Position numbers and translations under genes: made by a program. The notes under the pieces were generated by a model. That model saw only the letters and a program-made list of their open reading frames with translations. It was not told the DNA's origin and made no database searches. From Mucilaginibacter flavus (lineage in GTDB: Bacteria; Bacteroidota; Bacteroidia; Sphingobacteriales; Sphingobacteriaceae), in contig NZ_JAUFPS010000026.1 of the NCBI RefSeq assembly GCF_030409315.1, positions 253,133-317,132 of the forward strand: a stretch of 64,000 nucleotides of DNA, written 5' to 3'. Of this stretch, positions 8,150 through 18,196 are shown in pieces. Each line of letters opens with the position of its first letter. Positions within the stretch are counted from its first letter, which is position 1.

Positions 8150-9058
8150 ATGAAACATCTCTATCTTATCACATTAGCTTTAATGTTTACCGGGTATTCA
8201 TCGTACGCCCAAAATACATTTCCCTCAAGTGGCAATGTAGGTATCGGAACAACATCACCGGCATCTGCGCTGGATGTTAATGGGGCCATTGCGCTCAAGG
8301 GAGTAACGGCATATGAGTCAAAACCCATCACGACGGCTTCTGACGGCACTGTTGTAGTCGCAAGCGGCGCACGAATTCGGGGGACTTATACTTTGACATT
8401 CGAAGCGGGGAACCGGCTACAGACCGTAGTTTTGCTTGCTAACGCTACACAGTATGATTACAATAGCTCTTTGTCTGTACTCAGCAATTCCTACTATAAC
8501 AATACAGTAGTGATGTCAAATTTTCGCTTTGTATTTAGTGCTGATAATACGACAGTTTACCTTGTTTTTGACATATCAAACAGGAATGGCGGAACACTGG
8601 TTACCGCCATTTTTAACGGTACCGGTGTTTATCCGCCCCAATGGGGCGGCACATTGCCTACATCGGCCAACGCCGGGGGGCTTTATCCATTGGTAGTTAA
8701 CATGGGTAACGTTGGCATCAATACTATCGATACTAAAGGCTATAAATTTGCTGTAAACGGGAACGCCATCGCCACTTCTATGACCGTTAAACTTTATGCC
8801 AACTGGCCCGACTTTGTGTTTAAACCCGATTATGAATTGCCCGCCTTAACGGACATAAAAACCTATATCGACCAAAATCATCACCTGCCCGAAATACCGT
8901 CCGAACAGGAAGTTGCCCAAAACGGCCTTAATCTGGGCGAGATGAACCGGTTACTGCTTAAAAAAATGGAGGAAATGACCCTATATATGGTAGAAGCGAA
9001 AGAGGAGATTAACGAATTAAAAAAGCAAGTAAAAGATTTAAAGACAAAAGTAAAATAG
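8150..9058 (+). CDS. Secreted fibre-like protein with shared C-terminal module, paralogue 2
   Basis: A 302-aa protein with a signal peptide. It has GNVGIGTTSPASALDVNG at about 25-45, a unique middle (about 45-175), a second GNVGIN...FAVNG repeat (about 184-205), then the shared module from about 218. The C-terminal coiled coil is longer and lysine/glutamate rich. The DNA of the module is nearly identical to that of paralogue 1 across the NHHLPEIPSEQEVAQNGLNLGEMNR part, so these two copies duplicated recently or were homogenised. The unique middle differs completely between paralogues, as expected for exchangeable binding regions. Four bases separate it from the next gene. Confidence 0.75.
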   Translation: MKHLYLITLALMFTGYSSYAQNTFPSSGNVGIGTTSPASALDVNGAIALKGVTAYESKPITTASDGTVVVASGARIRGTYTLTFEAGNRLQTVVLLANATQYDYNSSLSVLSNSYYNNTVVMSNFRFVFSADNTTVYLVFDISNRNGGTLVTAIFNGTGVYPPQWGGTLPTSANAGGLYPLVVNMGNVGINTIDTKGYKFAVNGNAIATSMTVKLYANWPDFVFKPDYELPALTDIKTYIDQNHHLPEIPSEQEVAQNGLNLGEMNRLLLKKMEEMTLYMVEAKEEINELKKQVKDLKTKVK

Positions 9059-9062
9059 CTAT

Positions 9063-9980
9063 ATGAAAAAAGTTTTAGTGCTACTGCTGGCCGGCTTAAC
9101 CGGTTTACATTTTGCCAACGCCCAAACCAAAACAGTTACGGTTGATGCTAACGATGCCTTGAATAACAATACCAAAATCGTTGCACAGACCTCCATAGGG
9201 CAATCATTTTTTGTCGGTCACCAGCTTGGATCTACTTATGCATACCAGTCGGCGGGAATTTTCAGAGCATGGACTGATCAGCCATTAGGTTCAGCAAATT
9301 ATTATTACGATGGAGTAACGAATGGTACCACGAATTTCAGTGTTCGGGCAGATGGCCAGGGTTATTTTGCCGGCAATGTAGGTATCGGCATAAATGCCCC
9401 TACGGCCAAATTGCACATTTTTAACCAATACGATGTCAATCAGCCAACTGCACTGAAAATGTTTTACCAGGGTACTTGGGGCACACCGGCTTACGCCAGT
9501 AGTTTTAGGTTTATTGATATTAACAGCACGGAAAGCGGAAAAGTACTGCAGGTAAACGGTACGGGAGTAGGCATAGGATATGACCCGCCTGCATGGTCAT
9601 CGCCAGATAAATTATATGTAAGTGGGAATGTGGGGATAGGTACCACTTCGCCGCGCGAAGCATTGTCTGTAAATGGCAATATCCGGTCAAAGCAAGTAAA
9701 AGTTGAGCTTGCCAACTGGCCAGATTATGTGTTTCAAAAAGACTATCAATTACTTTCATTAAGAGACGTGGAAACCTACATCGACCAAAATCATCATCTG
9801 CCGGAAACCCCTTCGGCGCAGGAGATAGAAACGAGCGGGTTAAACCTGGGCGAGATGAATAAACTGTTGATGAAGAAGGTTGAGGAGCTGACATTGTATC
9901 TCATTGAGAAAGATAAAAAAGACAAGGAACAAGAGAGCCGCATCGAAAAATTAGAAAGGATTATTAAAAACCGGAAGTGA
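9063..9980 (+). CDS. Secreted fibre-like protein with shared C-terminal module, paralogue 3
   Basis: A 305-aa protein with a clear signal peptide (MKKVLVLLLAGLTGLHFANAQ). Two fibre-like repeats are visible, NVGIGINAPTAKLHI (about 101) and NVGIGTTSPREALSVNG (about 189-205). They flank a unique segment and are followed by the shared module (DYVFQKDY... at about 220) and a charged coiled coil. Its N-terminal ~100 residues have no recognised domain. It has no type IX secretion C-terminal domain, so the export route beyond the inner membrane is unclear. Confidence 0.75.
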   Translation: MKKVLVLLLAGLTGLHFANAQTKTVTVDANDALNNNTKIVAQTSIGQSFFVGHQLGSTYAYQSAGIFRAWTDQPLGSANYYYDGVTNGTTNFSVRADGQGYFAGNVGIGINAPTAKLHIFNQYDVNQPTALKMFYQGTWGTPAYASSFRFIDINSTESGKVLQVNGTGVGIGYDPPAWSSPDKLYVSGNVGIGTTSPREALSVNGNIRSKQVKVELANWPDYVFQKDYQLLSLRDVETYIDQNHHLPETPSAQEIETSGLNLGEMNKLLMKKVEELTLYLIEKDKKDKEQESRIEKLERIIKNRK

Positions 9981-10022
9981 GCATAGATGCCCGGATTAAT
10001 AACAAAAAAACTCTATTAAAAC

Positions 10023-10937
10023 ATGAAAAAAATTTATTTAACTATTTTCTTAAACATGGCCTTATTGTCCTTTTGCAAGGCGCAGTATACGGTTATCGCC
10101 TGTGGCCCTAATATTAGCCCTGCAGTAAACTATGTTTTTTTAGGAAGCTTGGGATTTCCACAGGATAATGCCGCCAACAGCCAAAAGTTGCAGGTTGATA
10201 TCATTGGCGGAGGTTGGGGTGCTAATGATAAGGGAACAACGACATTTTACATCGCCAACCGGGGAGGGCTTTCAGTCAATCAGGTTACTCAGGGCGGCTC
10301 TTCTTTTTCGGCAAGTAGTCTAAAGATCTACCAAAACGGATCGACAACCAGCTTTTATCTTGCGGTCAATAGCGCGTCCGACTATCTGGCATTTGCAGTG
10401 AAAGCTTATTTGTTCGGCTATGCAACCACAGCCCAACAGGTGAGTATAACTACACAGACAGCCGCGCCAACCGGTACAGACATCACTTCTACGATAACGG
10501 TTACCCCCGTGCTGATCACCGACCTCAACGGTAATATCGGATTAAATACCCTATCACCCGATCCGGCATATCGCTTATCAGTCAATGGGAAGATTAGGGC
10601 AAAGGAGATCAGGGTAGAAACCAGCTGGGCTGATTTTGTTTTTGATAAAGGCTATGAATTGCCATTACTTGCCGACATAAAAACTTACATCGATCAAAAC
10701 CATCACCTTCCCGAAGTACCGTCTGCAGCTGAAGTTGCCAAGAACGGCGTTAATCTGGGCGAGATGAATAAACTGCTGATGAAAAAAGTGGAGGAGTTGA
10801 CTTTGTATCTGATTGAAAAAGATAAGGAACTGACAACAGAAAAAGAACTTAATCGATCACAGGAGGTACAACTGACGGCGTTCAAAGACCGTCTTGATAA
10901 TTTGGAAAAACAAAAAACAACCAATCTTAATAAATAA
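10023..10937 (+). CDS. Secreted fibre-like protein with shared C-terminal module, paralogue 4
   Basis: A 304-aa protein with a signal peptide (MKKIYLTIFLNMALLSFCKAQ). The N-terminal ~165 residues are a unique, probably beta-rich head (GGGWGANDKGTTTFYIANRGG region). A single GNIGLNTLSPDPAYRLSVNG repeat follows at about 172, then the shared module (DFVFDKGYELP... at about 203) and a long coiled coil to the end. It is the most diverged of the four paralogues. Eight bases separate it from the large YD-repeat gene, which supports a common transcript. Confidence 0.75.
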   Translation: MKKIYLTIFLNMALLSFCKAQYTVIACGPNISPAVNYVFLGSLGFPQDNAANSQKLQVDIIGGGWGANDKGTTTFYIANRGGLSVNQVTQGGSSFSASSLKIYQNGSTTSFYLAVNSASDYLAFAVKAYLFGYATTAQQVSITTQTAAPTGTDITSTITVTPVLITDLNGNIGLNTLSPDPAYRLSVNGKIRAKEIRVETSWADFVFDKGYELPLLADIKTYIDQNHHLPEVPSAAEVAKNGVNLGEMNKLLMKKVEELTLYLIEKDKELTTEKELNRSQEVQLTAFKDRLDNLEKQKTTNLNK

Positions 10938-10945
10938 TCATAGCG

Positions 10946-13900
10946 ATGCAAAAAAGAATTTATGCCTGTTTTGTAAAGACGGCCCTAATAAAGACGGCCC
11001 TAATTATATGTTGTTTGATGATCTGGCAAAACGGATATTGCCAATTTGATGATCATAGTTCGACTGCACCTGCATCGCCCAATGTTTCTGCAACAGCAAA
11101 ATATGCTAATACAACTGTCAATATGTATACTGGTGTGCCTAGTATTAGCGCCGATCTACATACACTTGCTGCCAGGGGGTATAATATTCCTATCGCCTTG
11201 CTTTACAACGGATCGGGCAATAAGGTACAAGACATGTCGAGCCCGATAGGCCTGGGATGGACGATATCGACCAATTGCATGGTATCGAGATATATGAGAG
11301 GATTGCCGGATGAAGGCACAAACGGATATTTTGGTAGTTCGATGGGGCTTAAAGTAACACAACCGCTGGATGTTTCTACAATGGGCGGTATCCTTAGCGC
11401 CACCTTAGATGCCGAGCCTGATTTGTTTTATTATAATCTTAATGGCAGGTTTGGGAAATTTGTATTTAACAAAGATGGTGTACCTGTTATGCTCACAGAT
11501 AAGAGCATTCGTATTTTAAATACGCCTTTTAAGCAGGAATTAGGGCTAAGCGGTTGGGTGTTTGAAGATATGGGTGGTAATTTTTTTTACCTCGGCTCAG
11601 ATGCCTCCAGCATCGAAAACACGCAGTTAACACTTTATGGTGAAACTTCAAATCTGGTACAAAACTACGCCTCTACCTGGTTTCTAAATAAAATAACAAC
11701 CTCAAACAATACAGAAACTATTACTTTCAGTTATGTTGCCGGTGATCCCATCAAAACAACCAATTATCGCAAAACGGAAAAATTTAGGGATAAAATAACA
11801 TCCACGTACGATAAAGGCATCAACTTTTTGGGAATTCCGTTGTCGCCACCGAGCTCGTCAATCGATTTTTCGATCACAGATAAATCCGAATGGGATAGCA
11901 ATATTGAAGAACTTATTCAAAGTCCTAAATACCTTAGTTCAATCGCTACATCAAATCAAAGTGCATATTTTACGTACGATACTCAAGCAAGAAAAGACCT
12001 TGCAAATGGAAAAATACTGAGTAAAATAGATGTTAAAGATTATAAAGGTGAAGTGATCAAATCGTTCTCGCTTCTGCATGATTATTTTTATTCATTTTAC
12101 AACGATCCCAATGATGTAACCGTAAGGGGTATGACGGCCGATAATTACAGGCTCAAGTTAAATAATGTAACAGTTACTTCTGGCTTAGCGCCCGTTGTAA
12201 CATTGCCGTTGTTTAGCTTCGAATACGTACAGGATATTAATTTGCCCCCGCGTGCTTCAAATAAATTCGATCATTGGGGTTATTATAACAATACCGGATC
12301 CAATAGTGATAACGAAAACCTGATTCCCGAATTACAGGCAAATATGGACCGTGAACCCTCTCCTGTAATGATGACGGCCAATGTGTTAAAAAAGATATAT
12401 TTGCCAACCGGCGGATACAAAGAATTTGTGTTTGAGGCAAATACCTATTACAACCAGGCTATTTCATATAATAGTTATGCCGGCGGCCTCAGGATAGCAA
12501 GAATTAAATCAGCGGGAGACCCGAACACAATACCTGTTATTACAAGTTATAATTATAATGATGATCTGGGCCATTCAACCGGGAAGCTTATAAACGCGGC
12601 ACCAATATATGTCAGATATATAGAACATACACAAAGTCAGTTTCTTCCGCAATACAGCACTTTCAATCCCAGCATACCAATTTACAGCGGCTCTGGCAGT
12701 GGTGCCCCACCTGTAAATGTCAACAATTCTATATATGCAGCGATTGTTGTGGCCGTAATAGATCTGTTTAAAAGCCATACAACAACTACGCAATTTTATT
12801 CACCTTTCATTGTAATAAATTCCACTTCTTTTAACAATATGTTTGATATTGATGGAAGTGTTATTGGGTACAGTCAGGTTACTGTTAACAACAGTAATGA
12901 AGGAAAAACAGTGAACTTTTTTACAGATAGAGAAGATTATCCTGATTATACCAATCAATTAAAAGTAGATGGCTCGTTTAAAACCCTGGAACGAATCAGT
13001 CCCAACATGAGTCCATATACCCCGGCAACATCTTATGCGTTTGCACGCGGTCGTATTAAGCAGTCACTGGTGTATGATGCTAACAATAATTTACTTAAAA
13101 GAGTGACCAATAAATATGTTTTTAATTCGGTTATGGATAGTGTTAAAGGTGTTCGGGTGGCTATCGGAAAGGTCAATATCTCTGGAACGGGGCAATACCA
13201 AAGCGTAAATACCGAATTTTATAATATCGGCAACTACTATTACATAGCAAAGCAATTATTGTTAAGCCAAACTATCGAAGAGGATTTTATTACCGGCAAT
13301 GCTTTGCCTGTATCTACCGTAAAATCATATACGTATAATTCTCCCTATCCATCGCTATTAACAAATGTAACCATTCAAAACAGCGACAATAGTACTAATA
13401 CTATTGATTATAAATATGTATTGAATAAAGATTTGATAACGTATGCAAAGCAGTCAGAAACAGATGCAGTTAATAAACTATATGCGGATGGTAAATACGG
13501 AATTCTGCTCGATCAAATAATCAAGACCAATAATAAGGTGTTAAAAGGTAGCCGGGTGGGGTATAAAAACTGGATAATTAATAGCCAAGCGCTCACTTTG
13601 CCCGAGACGGGTTACGAAAATAACGGCATCACATTCACTCCGGCTATTCAATATTTTAATTATGATCAGTATGGTAATTTGCTTTGCTCAAATGCTAAAT
13701 CGGGACCTAAACAATCCACGATATTTGGATATAACAAACTGTATGCGGTAGCAAAAGCTTTCAATGCGGCCGATAATGATGTATTTTATGAAGGCTTTGA
13801 GGAGGGAGCCGGCAATACAAGTACATCGGCTAAAACGGGTAGCGTTAGTTTTAGCGGCAGTTATTCCAGGAATCTCACCGGCCTTGATAATGGTAATTAT

Positions 13901-14440
13901 ACGCTAAGCTATTGGCTTAAAACAGGAAGTACATGGACCCTTCAAAGTAGTACGGTACCGGTTATCGGTAATAGTTACACCATAAATATTGCCGGCGGAC
14001 AAATAGATGATGTGCGATTTTATCCTGTTGATGCGCAAATGTCAACCAATACATATACAGCTTTAAACGGTTTAACGGGATCAACGGATATTAAAAATGA
14101 AGCTACATATTTTGAGTATGATCAGCTTTCGCAATTGAAGAATACCAAAGATCAGTACGGAAATATTGTAAAGAATTTAAAGTATAACTACGTTGTACAA
14201 CAGCCCGGCGCTGTTGGTACCATAACGTATTATAGCCAGGCTGTATCCGGAGGGTATTCGAAGAATAATTGCGGAACCGATGCCACGCCCAATCCCATGG
14301 TTGTAACTTATACCATCCCGGCAAATAAATACACTTCTATTATCTCGCAGGCTGATGCAGATCAACAGGCATATAATGAACTTATTGCCGAGGGACAGGC
14401 CAATGCAAACAATATTGGCGGATGCAGATTAACTCATTAA
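10946..14440 (+). CDS. Large secreted YD-repeat protein, SpvB/TcB-like, with DUF5977-like end
   Basis: A 1164-aa exported protein. After the signal peptide it opens with NVSATAKYANTTVNMYTGVPSI and GNKVQDMSSPIGLGWTIS, the pattern seen at the start of SpvB/TcB-like and Bacteroidota RHS-associated shell proteins. The body is beta-rich with YD-like repeats (YNYDQYGNLL, TYFEYDQLSQLKNTKDQYGN). The last ~55 residues (NNCGTD... YTIPANKYTSIISQADADQQA...) match the DUF5977 pattern. No RHS core or toxin is present. By analogy with TcB-TcC cocoons it may form half of a shell completed by the next gene 27 bp downstream (inference). Confidence 0.78.
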   Translation: MQKRIYACFVKTALIKTALIICCLMIWQNGYCQFDDHSSTAPASPNVSATAKYANTTVNMYTGVPSISADLHTLAARGYNIPIALLYNGSGNKVQDMSSPIGLGWTISTNCMVSRYMRGLPDEGTNGYFGSSMGLKVTQPLDVSTMGGILSATLDAEPDLFYYNLNGRFGKFVFNKDGVPVMLTDKSIRILNTPFKQELGLSGWVFEDMGGNFFYLGSDASSIENTQLTLYGETSNLVQNYASTWFLNKITTSNNTETITFSYVAGDPIKTTNYRKTEKFRDKITSTYDKGINFLGIPLSPPSSSIDFSITDKSEWDSNIEELIQSPKYLSSIATSNQSAYFTYDTQARKDLANGKILSKIDVKDYKGEVIKSFSLLHDYFYSFYNDPNDVTVRGMTADNYRLKLNNVTVTSGLAPVVTLPLFSFEYVQDINLPPRASNKFDHWGYYNNTGSNSDNENLIPELQANMDREPSPVMMTANVLKKIYLPTGGYKEFVFEANTYYNQAISYNSYAGGLRIARIKSAGDPNTIPVITSYNYNDDLGHSTGKLINAAPIYVRYIEHTQSQFLPQYSTFNPSIPIYSGSGSGAPPVNVNNSIYAAIVVAVIDLFKSHTTTTQFYSPFIVINSTSFNNMFDIDGSVIGYSQVTVNNSNEGKTVNFFTDREDYPDYTNQLKVDGSFKTLERISPNMSPYTPATSYAFARGRIKQSLVYDANNNLLKRVTNKYVFNSVMDSVKGVRVAIGKVNISGTGQYQSVNTEFYNIGNYYYIAKQLLLSQTIEEDFITGNALPVSTVKSYTYNSPYPSLLTNVTIQNSDNSTNTIDYKYVLNKDLITYAKQSETDAVNKLYADGKYGILLDQIIKTNNKVLKGSRVGYKNWIINSQALTLPETGYENNGITFTPAIQYFNYDQYGNLLCSNAKSGPKQSTIFGYNKLYAVAKAFNAADNDVFYEGFEEGAGNTSTSAKTGSVSFSGSYSRNLTGLDNGNYTLSYWLKTGSTWTLQSSTVPVIGNSYTINIAGGQIDDVRFYPVDAQMSTNTYTALNGLTGSTDIKNEATYFEYDQLSQLKNTKDQYGNIVKNLKYNYVVQQPGAVGTITYYSQAVSGGYSKNNCGTDATPNPMVVTYTIPANKYTSIISQADADQQAYNELIAEGQANANNIGGCRLTH
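10975..11004 (+). repeat. 15-bp tandem duplication in the signal-peptide region
   Basis: AAAGACGGCCCTAAT occurs twice in perfect tandem (10975-10989, 10990-11004), giving KTALIKTALI in the hydrophobic leader. It keeps the frame. Confidence 0.85.
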
Positions 14441-14467
14441 AACTATCAACCAGTTATTATTAACATA

Positions 14468-17400
14468 ATGATCACTAAACCTATCCCTGCAAGCAAAGCT
14501 TTAACCCAGCTGTTGATTTGCATCTGTTTGTTATTTGCTGGCTACAGTATACAGGCACAAACTTATGTGAGCTCATTAAGCAGCACCGGTACTACCGGCG
14601 AGTATTACAATAACAACAGTATCACATTGTTGGATGGCTTTTCGTCGGCCCCAGTGGCCGGTCAAAGCTTTCACGCGTATATTACAGCCCCGGATTGCGT
14701 GCCCATAGTATCAAGTCAAACTAATGGCCTCAATTATATATTGGTTTCAATTCCCCGGGTAGGGGGCATCACAGATGTATCGCAGCTGGTAAACCGCAAT
14801 ACCTGCGAAGTAAAGCAGGTAATACAATATTCCGACGGGCTCGGCAGGGCTTTACAATATGTGGGAATACAAAGTTCGGTATCGGATAAAGATATTGTAC
14901 AACCAATCCTTTACGATCAGTTTGGCCGGGATTCCATTAATTTTCTGGCCTATGGCAGCACGGTAAATGGCGGGAGTTATCATTCTTCGGCACTTACCGA
15001 GCAAGCAAGTTTTTACAACCCGTCATCGCCGGGTGCTCCTAATATTGCAACCACTTTGTTTCCGTTCTCCCGGTCGGGTTTCGAGCCGTCGCCATTAAGC
15101 CGTATAGCAGAACAGGGTGCTACTGGCGATGCCTGGCAGCTAACTAATACAATAGGTGCCAGCAGCCCGGGCCATACCACCAGGATAACTTATGGCACTA
15201 ATAACAATACCAGCTGGGCAACAGATACCGCGCACAGCTACCAGGCAGCATTATTTACAGCTACTACCAATGCCGACCAAAGCAGCACAATTGGCAGACA
15301 AAACAACACCGCAACGTACGCCTCAAGCACATTAACCGTAACAGTTCAAACTGACGAAAATTGGAAGAGCGGCAGGGGGGGGAGTGTTGAAACCTACACC
15401 GATAAAATAGGTAGAGTGGTGCTAACGCGAAAGTACATTTACAACGGAGGGTTAAAAATATTGTCAACTTATTATGTTTATGACGATTTCGGAAACCTTG
15501 CATTTGTACTCCCTCCGGCCGCCAGTCCCGATACCGGCCTGCCTTCGCAAAATATACTTGATAACTTATGCTATCAGTATCAATATGATGAATGGCATCG
15601 TTTGGTAAGGAAGAAAATTCCGGGGAAAGACTGGGAATACTTTGTTTATAATAAACTAAACCAATTGGTATTGAGCCAGGATGGTAGCCAAAGGTCTGGC
15701 AATCAGTGGTTCGTTTTCAAATATGATGCATTAGGCCGCCAGATTATGTCTGGAATTTGGAATGCAGGTTCGGCTATCGCATTAAATACTTTGCAAGCAA
15801 GTATATATGCTGCCCCGCAGTGGGATGCCAAAGACAACACCAATAATGTATCCCAATTTCCTACAGGGTACGTTGTCAGTAGTTATCCGGCATTAACCTA
15901 CACTTTAGGTATTAGTTATTTTGATAACTACAGCATACCTAATCTTCCGGCTGCTTATAATAATGTTGCAGCCGCCAGTAAAATGACATCCGGTTTACTT
16001 ACCGCTACAAAAACTGCAATCCTGGATAACAATGGCAATCCAACAAAACTTTTGCTCGCTGTTAATTATTACGATGATAAGGGGCAATTAAGCAAAGCTT
16101 ATCAGCAACATTACCTGGGTGCCGGCGCAACAAATTATGCCAACTACGATAGTTATGCTATCAATTATGATTTCACCGGACAGGCAACGGATGTCACACG
16201 CAGCCATTATAATACCACAAGTACAGTACCTGTTGTTACTGTTGCCAATAACTTTGCATATGATCATACAGGAAATTTAAAACAGGTTTATGAACAGATA
16301 AACGGAGGGAAAAATGTACTACTTGCCCAAGGCGATTATAATGAAGCAGGCCAGTTAATAACCAAACATTTACACAGCGAAACAGGAGGCGCCCCGTTTT
16401 TGCAGGATGTTAACTACACATATAATGAGCGTGGCTGGTTGCGAACTTTAATCAGTAGCAGCAACCTGTTGAATATCGATTTAAGATACAACGCTCCTGA
16501 TGCAGGTATAACAAAACAATATAATGGATCTATTGCTCAGATGTTGTATAAAGCACCAAATGGCGGTAGTAAAGCTTTCAGTTATAGTTATGACCAGTTA
16601 AACAGAGTGCTTGGTGCTGCATCTACAGGTGGATTGCTTAATGAAACGATTAGTTATGACGTTAACGGTAATATCAGCAGTTTAACACGTGGAGGTGGAA
16701 GTGCAGCCCAGTTAACTTATGCCTATCAAAATAGTGGCTTGAGCAATCAGCTGGCATCGGTAAAAAATAACAATACCGCTTACCGAAGTTATAGTTACGA
16801 TGCCAATGGTAATGCAACGTCAGATGGCGGCAGTAAACAAATAGGATATAATTTATTAAACCTTCCCAAAGAAGTTGATCAGGGTAGCGTTCCCCTTGCA
16901 ACATACACCTATGATGCAACCGGGGTTAAATTGCGTAATACAGGTAGCGATGGAAATACATGGGATTATGTTGATGGCATCGTTTATTATAATAATAATA
17001 TTGCTTTTGTTGAAACAAGTGAAGGCCGCGCAGTGCCCAACGGCGGAACTTATAACTATCAGTATAATTTAACAGATCATTTAGGCAATGTACGCAGCAG
17101 TTTTGATAAAGATCCGTCCACTCAGCAAGTAAGGCAAATACAAGAAGATGATTACTATACTTTTGGCTTAAGGAAACTTCCCGGGGTATATGACCTCTCT
17201 AACGGTAACCGGAACCTTTATAACGGTAAAGAAATACAATATGATTTAACAAACCAGGATGATTTCGGCTGGCGTTTTTATGATCCGGTAATTGGGAGGT
17301 GGAATACTACCGACCCGTTAGCAGAAAATGATGCTGCACTTTCTCCTTACAACTATGTGAATAATAACCCGGTTAATCGGATAGATCCGGATGGGCTCTG

Positions 17401-18193
17401 GTTCGACTGGTACTTACCTGACGGCGAAACAGACAAAACCAAGGCGGTTTGGTTTCCGGGAAGTGGGGCTCATGCAGGCTATACTAATATCGGGCCATCG
17501 GGTTGGGGAATACAAGAGGCAACCGGGCAAGTGGAGTGGTTTAATCCCGATGGCACAATATCATTGTCGCGTTACAACCTGGCAGAAGTAAAGGTAGTTG
17601 ATGCCAAACCAGGCCCCTCGCTTGCAGAGCAAGCTTTAGATATCGGGACTAATTTTATACCTGTTGTAGGCTCATCTAAAGATATTTATCAGGGTATTCG
17701 CGATGGTAACTGGCTGCAGGCAGGCTTGGGAGTAGGAGGCTTAGTGCTGGATGTGGCTACACTCGGAAGTTCTTCCTTGATCGAGGGAGGAATAAAAACG
17801 GGCATTAAAGAACTCGCTGAGGTTGGGACTAAAGAGTTAGCAGAACAAGGTGTTAAGGAGCTGACGGAAACTAGTGCTAAAGAAAGTGAACAGCTTCTCT
17901 TAAATGGTGCGGAAAATATTCATAAGCACCATGTATTACCTCAAAATTTCAGAACATGGTTCGAAAAACAGGGAATAAACAATATTGATGATTATACAGT
18001 TGAAATTAGTAGAGATACTCACTTGAAAGGAGTGCATGGAAAAGGTCTAGGCAATTTACCTGGAAAATGGAATCAAAGATGGGCGGAATTTATCAAAGTA
18101 AATCCCAGCGCCAATCCTTCTGAAGTTTTCTATCATGCAGAAAGTTTATTAAAGGAATACGGATTAGAACACTTACCTTATGTTAAATATTAA
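14468..18193 (+). CDS. RHS polymorphic toxin: DUF6443, RHS core, HNH-like toxin tip
   Basis: A 1241-aa exported protein. After the signal peptide a DUF6443-type domain is visible (ILVSIPRVGGITD and IQYSDGLGRALQ, about 85-200). Many YD repeats follow (YDALGRQ, YSYDQLNRV, ISYDVNGNI, YSYDANGNA), then the RHS core YNLTDHLGNVRSSF through YDPVIGRWNTTDPLAE to NRIDPDGLW (about 870-976). The C-terminal tip has a hydrophobic pre-toxin stretch (PVVGSSKDIYQG... GLVLDVATLG) and a terminal domain with KHHVLPQNFRTWF, HLKGVHGKG and WNQRWAEF (about 1150-1241), resembling DUF2380/HNH-type nuclease tips. The tip is visibly richer in A+T than the core, as expected for swapped toxin modules. A small gene 3 bp downstream is the candidate antidote. 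Confidence 0.85.
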   Translation: MITKPIPASKALTQLLICICLLFAGYSIQAQTYVSSLSSTGTTGEYYNNNSITLLDGFSSAPVAGQSFHAYITAPDCVPIVSSQTNGLNYILVSIPRVGGITDVSQLVNRNTCEVKQVIQYSDGLGRALQYVGIQSSVSDKDIVQPILYDQFGRDSINFLAYGSTVNGGSYHSSALTEQASFYNPSSPGAPNIATTLFPFSRSGFEPSPLSRIAEQGATGDAWQLTNTIGASSPGHTTRITYGTNNNTSWATDTAHSYQAALFTATTNADQSSTIGRQNNTATYASSTLTVTVQTDENWKSGRGGSVETYTDKIGRVVLTRKYIYNGGLKILSTYYVYDDFGNLAFVLPPAASPDTGLPSQNILDNLCYQYQYDEWHRLVRKKIPGKDWEYFVYNKLNQLVLSQDGSQRSGNQWFVFKYDALGRQIMSGIWNAGSAIALNTLQASIYAAPQWDAKDNTNNVSQFPTGYVVSSYPALTYTLGISYFDNYSIPNLPAAYNNVAAASKMTSGLLTATKTAILDNNGNPTKLLLAVNYYDDKGQLSKAYQQHYLGAGATNYANYDSYAINYDFTGQATDVTRSHYNTTSTVPVVTVANNFAYDHTGNLKQVYEQINGGKNVLLAQGDYNEAGQLITKHLHSETGGAPFLQDVNYTYNERGWLRTLISSSNLLNIDLRYNAPDAGITKQYNGSIAQMLYKAPNGGSKAFSYSYDQLNRVLGAASTGGLLNETISYDVNGNISSLTRGGGSAAQLTYAYQNSGLSNQLASVKNNNTAYRSYSYDANGNATSDGGSKQIGYNLLNLPKEVDQGSVPLATYTYDATGVKLRNTGSDGNTWDYVDGIVYYNNNIAFVETSEGRAVPNGGTYNYQYNLTDHLGNVRSSFDKDPSTQQVRQIQEDDYYTFGLRKLPGVYDLSNGNRNLYNGKEIQYDLTNQDDFGWRFYDPVIGRWNTTDPLAENDAALSPYNYVNNNPVNRIDPDGLWFDWYLPDGETDKTKAVWFPGSGAHAGYTNIGPSGWGIQEATGQVEWFNPDGTISLSRYNLAEVKVVDAKPGPSLAEQALDIGTNFIPVVGSSKDIYQGIRDGNWLQAGLGVGGLVLDVATLGSSSLIEGGIKTGIKELAEVGTKELAEQGVKELTETSAKESEQLLLNGAENIHKHHVLPQNFRTWFEKQGINNIDDYTVEISRDTHLKGVHGKGLGNLPGKWNQRWAEFIKVNPSANPSEVFYHAESLLKEYGLEHLPYVKY

Positions 18194-18196
18194 TAA

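Noticed and set aside
7447..10937. Prophage tail-fibre operon
   Set aside because: The paralogues resemble fibre proteins, but no other phage structural, packaging or lysis genes are nearby, and all four have signal peptides.
7447..18193. Type IX secretion cargo
   Set aside because: No typical T9SS C-terminal domain is seen; the shared module ends in coiled coil and the RHS protein ends in a toxin tip.
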